A stretch of 15,718 nucleotides of DNA. Source: Candidatus Fermentithermobacillaceae bacterium UBA3907. GTDB taxonomy: Bacteria; Bacillota; Sulfobacillia; Fermentithermobacillales; Fermentithermobacillaceae. The notes under the pieces were generated by a model. The model made no database searches. It was given only the letters and a program-made list of their open reading frames with translations, and was not told the DNA's origin. Shown here in pieces: positions 1-6,249 of the stretch (positions within the stretch are counted from its first letter, which is position 1; each line of letters starts with the position of its first letter). The translations under genes were made by a program, and so were the position numbers. The stretch is from positions 6,420 through 22,137 of the forward strand of contig DGFF01000103.1 of NCBI GenBank assembly GCA_002391545.1, given 5' to 3'.

Positions 1-756
1 CGTGGCACTTTTGTATCAGAATCTGGCTATATACGAAACATTGAAGATAAAGAAGACAGACTAATGAGTGCCGTGGATAACGCTATTGATGAGGCGTTGC
101 TCCTAGGGTTCACTCTGGATGAGTTGTTGTCAGTTGTCGAGAAGAGAGTTCAGGAAAGACAGCAACTGCTCCAGGAGGTAACAATTGCGTTTATCGAATG
201 CAATAGGGAACAGCTGGACTATTTTGCCCGAGAAATTGAAATTGGGACAGGCGTAAGAGTAATGCCTGTGTTAATCGACACTTTAGATTCTGAAACTGAG
301 TACAAGAAAGTGTTAGAAGCCGACCTCATTGTAACCACCTTCTTCCATTTAGACGAAGTCCGAAATAAGTTGCCCCAACGAGAAGAAGATATTTTAGGAA
401 TAGCTCTTGATCCTGTTATGGAGTCTATGGTCAAGATAGCTCGACTGCCCCACGGCACGAAAGTGCTTTTGGTGTGTATTTCGGAAGCTTTTGCGGAAAG
501 GGTCCTGAAATCCATTGAGATCGCTGGTATTAGAGAACTGGATATTGAGATTTACACACAAAAAGATGCTCGGGTCCTTCAAGAGAAACTGAGAGACAAG
601 GGAGCTGTGATCGTATCTCCAGGAAGGCTTAAGGAAGTGATTTCGATGGCCAAAGCAGGAACCCAGGTAATAGAGTTTATTTATAGGCCTGATGCAGGCT
701 CTATGAATTTACTGAGATCTTCTGTGTTGGAGCACAGAAAAAGAAATATCAAGTAG
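1..756 (+). CDS. GntR-family (YtrA-like) transcriptional regulator, 5' truncated
   Basis: The reading frame is open from the first base, so the gene begins before the window; 251 residues are visible. It opens with Arg-Gly-Thr-Phe-Val, the wing motif that closes the GntR winged-helix DNA-binding domain, followed by a helical stretch with LLLGFTLDELL, as in YtrA-type regulators. The ATG at 64 has no convincing ribosome site and is internal. The remaining roughly 195 residues alternate hydrophobic strands (VTIAFIE, ADLIVTTFF, KVLLVCI, GAVIVSP) with helices, suggesting a Rossmann-like or periplasmic-binding-like effector domain. It matches neither the FCD nor the UTRA pattern as far as I can judge by eye. 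The stop codon overlaps the ribosome site of the ferredoxin gene, so it is probably co-transcribed with and may control the 2-oxoacid/methylmalonyl-CoA operon. The ligand is unknown; a 2-oxoacid or acyl-CoA is a guess from context. Confidence 0.8.
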   Translation, partial: RGTFVSESGYIRNIEDKEDRLMSAVDNAIDEALLLGFTLDELLSVVEKRVQERQQLLQEVTIAFIECNREQLDYFAREIEIGTGVRVMPVLIDTLDSETEYKKVLEADLIVTTFFHLDEVRNKLPQREEDILGIALDPVMESMVKIARLPHGTKVLLVCISEAFAERVLKSIEIAGIRELDIEIYTQKDARVLQEKLRDKGAVIVSPGRLKEVISMAKAGTQVIEFIYRPDAGSMNLLRSSVLEHRKRNIK

Positions 757-769
757 GAGGCGATTTGTC

Positions 770-979
770 GTGGACCAAAACCAGCCATGGGAGATAATTG
801 TGAATTCCAAGTGGTGCAAGAAGTGCGGGCTATGCGTAGAGTTCTGCCCACGCCAGGTCCTGGAGATGGGTGAGGATTCCCCAGTAGTAAAGGACGCTTC
901 GCGGTGCATTGGATGCTTACTTTGTGAAATGCACTGTCCTGACTTTGCCATCATAGTAAAAGGAGGAGGGGAGCAATGA
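770..979 (+). CDS. korD: 2-oxoacid:ferredoxin oxidoreductase, ferredoxin (delta) subunit
   Basis: This 69-residue protein carries two classic [4Fe-4S] motifs, C16-x2-C19-x2-C22-x3-C26-P and C46-x2-C49-x2-C52-x3-C56-P. That is the pattern of the small dicluster ferredoxin subunit of four-subunit 2-oxoacid oxidoreductases, which passes electrons from the catalytic subunits to a soluble ferredoxin in the cytoplasm. It starts with GTG, supported by AGGAGG at 755-760 nine bases upstream; this ribosome site overlaps the regulator's TAG stop. The stop overlaps the ATG of the alpha subunit (ATGA), indicating translational coupling. Complex membership rests on position directly before the alpha, beta and gamma genes. 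Confidence 0.9.
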   Translation: MDQNQPWEIIVNSKWCKKCGLCVEFCPRQVLEMGEDSPVVKDASRCIGCLLCEMHCPDFAIIVKGGGEQ

Positions 980-2124
980 AAAAGAAAGGTGCTATGCTTC
1001 TTCAAGGAAATGAGGCCTGTGTTGAAGGGGCGATCGCAGCAGGTTTGAAGTTTTTTGCAGGATATCCCATAACTCCATCTACAGAAATTGCAGAATTATG
1101 CGCTGCGAGGCTCCCGCAAGTTGGAGGCGTGTTCATGCAGATGGAGGACGAGATAGCTAGTATGGCAGCGGTGTGCGGTGCATCTTTGGCAGGAGCAAAA
1201 GCTATGACTGCCACAAGTGGTCCTGGATTTTCTCTCAAACAAGAAAACCTAGGGTTTGCCGTTCAAGGTGAGATACCGTGCGTGGTTGTAGATGTGCAAA
1301 GAGTTGGACCATCTACGGGAATGCCTACTTCGGCGGCTCAGGGAGACGTTATGCAGGCGAGATGGGGCACTCATGGCGATCACGAGATAGTTGCTCTTTC
1401 GCCGGCTTCTGTGGAGGAGACGTTTACCCTAACTGTTGAAGCATTTAATATTGCAGAAGAACTGCGTACGCCAGTTATATTATTGATGGATGAGATGATA
1501 GGGCACTTAAGGGAAAAAGTGGTTTTACCAGATAAATCTGATTTGGTGATAAAAAACCGTGAGAAACCTACAGTTTCACCCGAGGAATACAAGCCCTTTG
1601 CCTTAGATCAAGGCAAGATACCTGGGGTGCCGCCTTTGGCAGCTTATGGAGATGGATACAGATTCCACGTCACAGGATTGACTCACGGAGAAGATGGTTT
1701 CCCAACGAACAATCCTTCCGTTGGTGAAAAGCAGATAAAGAGAATTAGTGAAAAAATTCGTCAGAGGAAAAAGGAGATTTGCAAGGTTGAAGAGTTTTAT
1801 CTTGACGATGCAGAAGTTGTAGTGTTTGCCTACGGAGGAACTGCAAGATCTGCAAAGAAGGCAGTTAAAGATGCTCGGGCTCAGGGAATTAAGGCCGGGA
1901 TGCTTAGGGCGATTACCATTTGGCCCTTTGTTGAAGATGCCATGTTAAAGGTAAGAGATAAAGCGCCCAAGGCTATAATTGTACCTGAGATGAACCTTGG
2001 TCAACTGGTTCTGCCTGTTAAAAGAGTCATTGGCGATAGGTGTCCTGTGGTGCCCATAAACAAGGTTGCAGGTCAGCTTATCGAACCTGAAGAGATCCTT
2101 AACGCTATAAAGGAGGCGATGTAG
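976..2124 (+). CDS. korA: 2-oxoacid:ferredoxin oxidoreductase, alpha subunit (probable 2-oxoglutarate)
   Basis: The alpha subunit has 382 residues, the usual size for KorA/VorB-type proteins. Residues 29-36 read GYPITPST, the family signature at the entrance of the pyrimidine-binding domain. The conserved ED-E-A-S-M and ATSGPG-SL stretches follow at about 57-85. A C-terminal transketolase-like domain (about 260-380) contains VVVFAYGGTARSAKKAV. With the beta subunit it binds substrate and thiamine diphosphate for CoA-dependent oxidative decarboxylation of a 2-oxoacid, or the reverse carboxylation. Specificity for 2-oxoglutarate over branched 2-oxoacids or pyruvate is inferred from the downstream methylmalonyl-CoA mutase, which uses the product succinyl-CoA. 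The ATG overlaps the korD stop and is preceded by AGGAGGGGAG. Confidence 0.93.
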   Translation: MKKKGAMLLQGNEACVEGAIAAGLKFFAGYPITPSTEIAELCAARLPQVGGVFMQMEDEIASMAAVCGASLAGAKAMTATSGPGFSLKQENLGFAVQGEIPCVVVDVQRVGPSTGMPTSAAQGDVMQARWGTHGDHEIVALSPASVEETFTLTVEAFNIAEELRTPVILLMDEMIGHLREKVVLPDKSDLVIKNREKPTVSPEEYKPFALDQGKIPGVPPLAAYGDGYRFHVTGLTHGEDGFPTNNPSVGEKQIKRISEKIRQRKKEICKVEEFYLDDAEVVVFAYGGTARSAKKAVKDARAQGIKAGMLRAITIWPFVEDAMLKVRDKAPKAIIVPEMNLGQLVLPVKRVIGDRCPVVPINKVAGQLIEPEEILNAIKEAM

Positions 2125-2125
2125 T

Positions 2126-2953
2126 ATGGCACTCCCCTTAGAAAAATATCTAAGAGTAAATAAAATGCCTCACATTTGGTGTCCTGGTTGTGGGCACGGC
2201 ATCGTTACCCAGGCTATCATTAGGGCAATCGATGAGTTGGGTATTGACACTGAGAAAACGGTCATCGTTTCAGGAATCGGATGCTCGGGAAGGGCTCCTG
2301 GATACATGAATTTCGACACTCTTCACACTACCCATGGCAGAGCCATCGCTTTTGCTACTGGCATCAAGATGGCACATCCTGAACTGCGTGTGATAGTCAT
2401 TACTGGAGACGGTGATGCCGCCGCTATAGGTGGGAACCATTTGATTCATGCGGCGAGGCGGAATGTAGACCTAACAGTGATTTGCTATAACAACAACATT
2501 TACGGAATGACTTCAGGTCAGTATTCTCCCCTAACTCCACAAGGTAGTTTCGCAACTACCGCTCCTTACGGAATGTTAGAGAGGCCTTTTGACTTGTGCG
2601 AACTGGTTATAGGTGCCGGGGGCACTTTTGCAGCTCGTAGCACAACGTACCACGCCAGGCATCTCACAAATATGATAAAGGAAGCAATTTCACATGAAGG
2701 ATTTGCATTTGTGGATGCGCTGTCCCAGTGTCCTACGTACTACGGGAGACGGAACCAGCTTAGGACGCCTTTGGACATGATGAATTGGTTCAAAGAGCGG
2801 GCAGTACCTAAGGCTTCTTGGGACAAACAAAGCGTAGAAGAGCGCGAAGGGAAATTCCCAATTGGCGTTCTTACGAAGATTGAAGCTGCCGAGCTCACTC
2901 AAGTCTACGCTGAACTCGTTGAAAAGTTGACGCAAAGGGGTGAAGAGGAATGA
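2126..2953 (+). CDS. korB: 2-oxoacid:ferredoxin oxidoreductase, beta subunit (thiamine diphosphate-binding)
   Basis: The 275-residue catalytic beta subunit contains the thiamine diphosphate/Mg motif GDGD at 94-97, ending in the Asn run at 122-124 and followed by YGMTSGQ. The cysteines expected to hold the proximal [4Fe-4S] cluster are present: C19 and C22 in WCPGCG, C53 in GIGCSGR, and C202 in QCPTYYG. This is the KorB/VorA branch, consistent with 2-oxoglutarate oxidation to succinyl-CoA. The ATG lies one base after the korA stop with an AAGGAGGCGA ribosome site inside the end of korA. The gene overlaps korC by four bases (ATGA). No key residue seems to be missing. Confidence 0.93.
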   Translation: MALPLEKYLRVNKMPHIWCPGCGHGIVTQAIIRAIDELGIDTEKTVIVSGIGCSGRAPGYMNFDTLHTTHGRAIAFATGIKMAHPELRVIVITGDGDAAAIGGNHLIHAARRNVDLTVICYNNNIYGMTSGQYSPLTPQGSFATTAPYGMLERPFDLCELVIGAGGTFAARSTTYHARHLTNMIKEAISHEGFAFVDALSQCPTYYGRRNQLRTPLDMMNWFKERAVPKASWDKQSVEEREGKFPIGVLTKIEAAELTQVYAELVEKLTQRGEEE

Positions 2954-3495
2954 GGTTGGAACTCCGGCTCGCAGGTGAAGGAGGCCAGGGACTTATAACC
3001 GCAGGTATAATTCTTGCCGAAGCTTGTGCCGAGCACACAGATTTGAACGCTACCCAAACTCAGTCCTATGGACCCGAGTCCAGGGGCGGCGCTTCACGAG
3101 CTGATGTTATAATCTCGACAGAAGAAATTGATTATCCAGAAGTCAAGAATCCTGATATCCTGTTGGTGATGGCCCAGGAGGCAGCAGACAAGTATATTCC
3201 AAGCGTTAAACCAGGTGGAACCATTATTGTAGATTCTACCTATGTAAAACTTCCTGAAGAACAGATAGATGCCAAGATTATAGAATACCCCATAAGCGAA
3301 AAAGCTAGGGAGATTGGGCGGGAAATCGTGGCGAACATCGTGTCTCTAGGGCTGATTGTCGGACTTACACAAGTAGTTCCTGAAGATGCGGTTATGGCGG
3401 CTATTTTGGATCGGGTTCCTAAGGGAACTGAAGAATTAAATGAGAAAGCGTTTCAGGTTGGACTAGAAGCTGCCAAAATGTTTAGGAAAAGTTAG
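2950..3495 (+). CDS. korC: 2-oxoacid:ferredoxin oxidoreductase, gamma subunit
   Basis: The 181-residue protein starts RLELRLAGEGGQGLITAG, the glycine-rich GxGGQG motif of the gamma domain of pyruvate/2-oxoacid ferredoxin oxidoreductases. The SYGPESRGGAS stretch near 39-49 is also typical of the family. The gamma subunit packs against alpha and beta and is thought to help position CoA. Its ATG overlaps the korB stop, so the stoichiometry is probably set by translational coupling. It is the last gene of the DABC set; the next gene starts 20 bases on with its own AAAGGGGGG ribosome site. Confidence 0.92.
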   Translation: MRLELRLAGEGGQGLITAGIILAEACAEHTDLNATQTQSYGPESRGGASRADVIISTEEIDYPEVKNPDILLVMAQEAADKYIPSVKPGGTIIVDSTYVKLPEEQIDAKIIEYPISEKAREIGREIVANIVSLGLIVGLTQVVPEDAVMAAILDRVPKGTEELNEKAFQVGLEAAKMFRKS

Positions 3496-3515
3496 AAAGG
3501 GGGGTTACGCGTTTT

Positions 3516-5171
3516 ATGATAAACGAGGCTAAGAAAAAGTGGGAACAGGAACGTTTAGCCAAAGTGATTGAGAGATACCCTGAAAGGAAGAAGGAATTCC
3601 ATACTGATTCTGGAATTCCTGTAGAACGGTTTTACACTCCAGAAGATTTAAAGGACTGGGATTATCTTGAGAAACTTGGGTTCCCCGGCGATTACCCTTT
3701 TACTCGTGGCGTTCAACCCACAATGTACAGAGGACGTCTTTGGACTATGCGGCAATATGCAGGCTTCGGCACTGCGAAAGAAACCAATGAAAGGTTTCGG
3801 TTCCTACTCGAGCAAGGACAGACCGGGTTAAGCGTGGCGTTCGATTTGCCTACGCAAATGGGGTATGATTCTGACCATCCGTTAGCCGAGGGCGAAGTGG
3901 GGCGTGTGGGTGTTGCCATAGATTCTCTTGAGGATATGGAAATTGTTTTTGAGGGAATTCCATTAGACAAAGTCTCAACGTCTATGACTATAAATGCTCC
4001 TGCAGCAATTCTACTTGCCATGTATCAAGCGGTAGGTGAGAAGCAGGGTGTGGATGCGCGCAAGCTTAGGGGTACCGTTCAAAACGACATATTGAAGGAG
4101 TACGTTGCACGGGGCACCTATATTTTCCCTCCAGAGCCCTCAATGAGGCTGGTTACAGATATTTTTGAATACTGCTCTCAGAATATACCATCTTGGAATA
4201 CTATTTCTATAAGCGGTTACCACATAAGGGAAGCAGGCAGCACGGCAGCCCAAGAAATTGCGTTTACTCTGGCAAATGGCATCGCCTACGTTCAGGCAGC
4301 AATAGACAAGGGCCTAGATGTTGATGAATTTGCAGGTCGACTCTCGTTTTTCTTCAACAGCCATATGAACTTTTTCGAAGAAATCGCTAAGTTCAGAGCT
4401 GCAAGAAGACTCTGGGCAAGAATAATGAAAGAACGTTTTGGTGCTAAAAAAGAAAAGTCTATGATGCTCCGATTCCATACCCAGACTGCAGGGTGTTCCC
4501 TTACTGCTCAGCAACCTGATAATAACATAGTGCGTACTGCTATGGAGGCGTTAGCGGCAGTGTTAGGAGGCACTCAGTCTCTGCACACCAATTCTAAAGA
4601 CGAGGCTCTGGCGCTGCCTAGTGAGGAGGCGGTTAGAACTGCCCTTAGAACTCAACAGATCATTGCGTACGAAACTGGGGTAGCCGATACCATAGATCCG
4701 CTTGCTGGGAGTTATTTCATTGAAAAACTGACAGATGAAATAGAGGCCTTGGCGATCGACTATATTAGGAAGATTGACGATATGGGCGGAGCAGTAAAGG
4801 CTATTGAGAATGGGTTTATGCAGCGGGAAATCCAAGAGAGCGCATATCGGTATCAGAGGGAAATAGAGTCTAAGGAAAGATTAGTGGTTGGCGTCAATTG
4901 CTTTGAATCCGAAGAGGAGCCGCCTCAGAACCTTTTGAAGGTAGATCCTGCCATTGGGGAAAGCCAGAAGAAGCGTCTTGAGGAACTCAAAGCTAGAAGA
5001 GATGGGGTAGCAGTTTCCAAAGCCCTGGAGAAAGTTGAAGAAGCTGCGAGAGGGCAGGATAACTTGGTTGTGCCGATTTTCCATGCAGTAAAGTCTTATG
5101 CTACCATTGGCGAGATTTGCGATGTCTTGCGAGGCGTGTTTGGAATATATCGTCCAAGCCAGGAATTGTAA
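3516..5171 (+). CDS. mutB: Methylmalonyl-CoA mutase, large (substrate-binding) subunit
   Basis: This 551-residue protein covers the whole substrate-binding TIM-barrel but stops before the C-terminal cobalamin-binding domain (no DxHxxG), so it needs a separate small subunit. The reaction interconverts succinyl-CoA and (R)-methylmalonyl-CoA by a radical mechanism. Landmarks include YPFTRGVQPTMYRGRLWT (60-77), SVAFDLPTQMGYDSDHP (106-122) and RFHTQTAGCSLT (319-330). The Propionibacterium catalytic residues Tyr89, Gln197, Arg207 and His244 fall here on Tyr81, Gln189, Arg199 and His236, all with the same offset of eight. Tyr and Arg at the two selectivity positions favour methylmalonyl-CoA over isobutyryl-CoA, where Phe and Gln are usual. 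The ATG follows AAAGGGGGG by about 11 bases. The symbol follows Propionibacterium usage; other genomes call the large subunit mcmA1 or mutA. Confidence 0.93.
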   Translation: MINEAKKKWEQERLAKVIERYPERKKEFHTDSGIPVERFYTPEDLKDWDYLEKLGFPGDYPFTRGVQPTMYRGRLWTMRQYAGFGTAKETNERFRFLLEQGQTGLSVAFDLPTQMGYDSDHPLAEGEVGRVGVAIDSLEDMEIVFEGIPLDKVSTSMTINAPAAILLAMYQAVGEKQGVDARKLRGTVQNDILKEYVARGTYIFPPEPSMRLVTDIFEYCSQNIPSWNTISISGYHIREAGSTAAQEIAFTLANGIAYVQAAIDKGLDVDEFAGRLSFFFNSHMNFFEEIAKFRAARRLWARIMKERFGAKKEKSMMLRFHTQTAGCSLTAQQPDNNIVRTAMEALAAVLGGTQSLHTNSKDEALALPSEEAVRTALRTQQIIAYETGVADTIDPLAGSYFIEKLTDEIEALAIDYIRKIDDMGGAVKAIENGFMQREIQESAYRYQREIESKERLVVGVNCFESEEEPPQNLLKVDPAIGESQKKRLEELKARRDGVAVSKALEKVEEAARGQDNLVVPIFHAVKSYATIGEICDVLRGVFGIYRPSQEL

Positions 5172-5194
5172 AGATTGTGGGAATTACAATCTTT
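5170..5194 (+). other. Hairpin across the mutase stop codon
   Basis: AAAGATTGT at 5170-5178 is a perfect inverted repeat of ACAATCTTT at 5186-5194, giving a 9-bp stem with a 7-base loop. It begins inside the TAA stop of the mutase gene and ends about 20 bases before the epimerase start. No long T-run follows (only TTTTC), so it is a poor terminator. It may be an intercistronic RNA-processing or stability element. Confidence 0.5.
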
Positions 5195-5214
5195 TCGGGA
5201 AAGGATTGATACCG

Positions 5215-5622
5215 GTGCTTAAGAAAATAAACCATCTGGGAATTGCCGTAAACGATTTGGAAAAAGCAATAGAGATATTTACGAAGGCTTTCAATCTTGA
5301 GGTTGGTGGAATTGAAGAGGTTCCATCTCAGCAGGTTAAAGTCGCTTTTCTGCCGATTGGCGAGAGCAGGATAGAGCTTCTCGAGCCGACTTCTGAAGAC
5401 AGTGCTGTCTCTAAGTTCCTTGCTACAAGAGGAGAAGGCGTTCACCATGTGGCCTTTGAAACAGATTGTATAGTTGACTCGCTAAAAACTGCAGAGGCCC
5501 AAGGGCTCAGGCTCATCGATAAGGAGCCAAGACCTGGGGCTCACGGGACAAAGGTGGCTTTTATACACCCTAAAAGCACTTGTGGTGTGTTAATTGAGCT
5601 GGTAGAGGAAGCTGCTGAATGA
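5215..5622 (+). CDS. mce: Methylmalonyl-CoA epimerase
   Basis: The product is 135 residues, the usual epimerase length, and belongs to the vicinal-oxygen-chelate (glyoxalase-like) superfamily with two paired beta-alpha-beta-beta-beta modules. It interconverts (R)- and (S)-methylmalonyl-CoA. Probable metal-site residues are His7 (INHLGIAV), Glu54 (RIELLEP), His78 (VHHVAFE) and Glu128 (LIELVEE), by comparison with the family's H-Q/E-H-E set. The start is GTG at 5215, nine bases after AAGGA (5201-5205). Upstream in-frame codons reaching back to 5098 lie inside the mutase gene and add residues with no family match. It is the last gene of the operon, followed 43 bases later by an intrinsic terminator. 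Confidence 0.92.
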   Translation: MLKKINHLGIAVNDLEKAIEIFTKAFNLEVGGIEEVPSQQVKVAFLPIGESRIELLEPTSEDSAVSKFLATRGEGVHHVAFETDCIVDSLKTAEAQGLRLIDKEPRPGAHGTKVAFIHPKSTCGVLIELVEEAAE

Positions 5623-5665
5623 GGCTGAACAGTTAGATAACGTTTGAAGCAAATCGGTACATTGT

Positions 5666-5714
5666 TAGGCACCTGCGAGCATTTCGTGTGCGAAACAGGT
5701 GCCTACATTTTTAT
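5666..5714 (+). terminator. Intrinsic terminator of the kor/mutase operon
   Basis: TAGGCACCTG (5666-5675) pairs perfectly with CAGGTGCCTA (5696-5705), a 10-bp stem. Inside it TTTCG (5682-5686) pairs with CGAAA (5691-5695) around a TGTG loop, leaving a 6-base bulge on the 5' side. A T-rich run (ATTTTTATT) follows immediately. This is a convincing rho-independent terminator after the epimerase gene. Confidence 0.9.
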
Positions 5715-5815
5715 TGTTTGAGTTTTTTGGGCGAAGGGGAAGGAAATTGATCTACAGAAGAAGAATATAAACAGTGCACAGGGATTTTTCGAAAGTGTGC
5801 GGCCTGTCGGAATCC

Positions 5816-5835
5816 ATACAAAGGGGGCTTTGTAT
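5816..5835 (+). promoter_or_regulatory. Hairpin with the ribosome-binding site in its loop
   Basis: ATACAAAG (5816-5823) and CTTTGTAT (5828-5835) form a perfect 8-bp inverted repeat around a GGGG loop. The Shine-Dalgarno run AAAGGGGG of the next gene lies in the 5' arm and loop, and the stem ends one base before the GTG start at 5837. The RNA could therefore control ribosome access, or the DNA palindrome could be an operator. If translation really begins upstream (GTG at 5774 or 5795), the repeat would be coding and the idea falls. Confidence 0.45.
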
Positions 5836-5836
5836 A

Positions 5837-6046
5837 GTGGAACGGTCGCCAAGGACGGTAGAGTATGTTTGTCTCGGTTGTGGCGCCCAAGGGTTAATTC
5901 AGGTTCTAGATATTGGTGAAGATGATACAAATCTTAAGGATGAAAGGCTTGCTTCGATTTTGAGGTGCCCTAGATGTGATGGAAAAGTAATTTTCATCGA
6001 ACGTAAGGGCGCCTCAATTGCTTTAACTCCGGTACATGCTGGCTAA
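5837..6046 (+). CDS. Small zinc-ribbon protein of unknown function
   Basis: From the GTG at 5837 the product has 69 residues. Two CxxC knuckles, C12-L-G-C15 and C44-P-R-C47, separated by 28 residues make a probable four-cysteine zinc ribbon. The linker is acidic (IGEDDTNLKDE), and the tail is hydrophobic to basic with no membrane segment. The start was chosen because AAAGGGGG (5820-5827) lies about nine bases upstream; in-frame GTG codons at 5774 and 5795 would add up to 21 residues and lack a comparable site. The gene stands alone between two intrinsic terminators, so it should have its own promoter; TATAAA at 5766-5771 is a possible -10, but no good -35 pairs with it. I do not recognise a named family. 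Small ribbons of this type can bind nucleic acid or partner proteins, but no function can be assigned. Confidence 0.7.
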   Translation: MERSPRTVEYVCLGCGAQGLIQVLDIGEDDTNLKDERLASILRCPRCDGKVIFIERKGASIALTPVHAG

Positions 6047-6073
6047 ATCAAACTCAAGGTAGATGGTTTCTTA

Positions 6074-6113
6074 AAATAAATTGCCGCCTCTTTAACGAAG
6101 CGGCAATTTATTT
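6074..6113 (+). terminator. Intrinsic terminator after the zinc-ribbon gene
   Basis: AAATAAATTGCCGC (6074-6087) is a perfect 14-bp inverted repeat of GCGGCAATTTATTT (6100-6113) with a 12-base loop. The GC core flanked by A-rich left and T-rich right arms is the form of an intrinsic terminator that could work on either strand. It insulates the division cluster from upstream transcription. Confidence 0.85.
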
Positions 6114-6249
6114 ATTGGATGGAGATTTTTATCTAAAAAAAGTTTTAAAATTTATTTTTTTTAGCAGGAACTTTCGATATGTGTGGAGAATGCATGCACA
6201 TGGACAAGATAGGTGAAAAGTGGTAGAAAGTGGGGAATCTTAGGCACCT
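6114..6249 (+). promoter_or_regulatory. Leader region of the division/cell wall cluster
   Basis: This 136-base gene-free stretch must hold the promoter of mraZ. Its first half is extremely A/T-rich, with CTAAAAAAA (6133-6141) and TTTTTTTAG (6156-6164) as a perfect 9-bp inverted repeat, resembling an UP element or bent DNA. TAAAAT (6146-6151) and GATATG (6176-6181) are possible -10 elements, but neither has a good -35 at standard spacing, so I do not fix the promoter. The mraZ ribosome site is weak: GGGGAA is 12 bases and AGG 5 bases before the ATG. Confidence 0.5.
6216..6237 (+). promoter_or_regulatory. Putative MraZ operator (direct repeats)
   Basis: AAAGTGG occurs at 6217-6223 and again at 6227-6233, exactly 10 bp apart, in the context GTGGTAGAAA / GTGGGGAAT. 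A further GTGGAGAA lies at 6183-6190. MraZ proteins bind short G-rich direct repeats spaced about one helical turn apart directly upstream of their own gene, so this is a likely autoregulatory site. Only two repeats in phase are clear. Confidence 0.55.

Noticed and set aside
64..66. ATG at 64 as the start of the first gene
   Set aside because: The frame is open to base 1 and encodes the GntR wing motif (Arg-Gly-Thr-Phe-Val) upstream of this ATG, so the gene is cut by the window edge.
5098..5214. Extended N-terminus of the epimerase starting inside the mutase gene
   Set aside because: The extra 39 residues do not belong to the epimerase family and overlap conserved mutase sequence; GTG at 5215 has a proper ribosome site and gives the normal length.
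5740..5775. Promoter for the zinc-ribbon gene (TTGATC 5747-5752 with TATAAA 5766-5771)
   Set aside because: The spacer would be only 13 bases, too short for a standard sigma-70/sigma-A promoter, so I do not call it.
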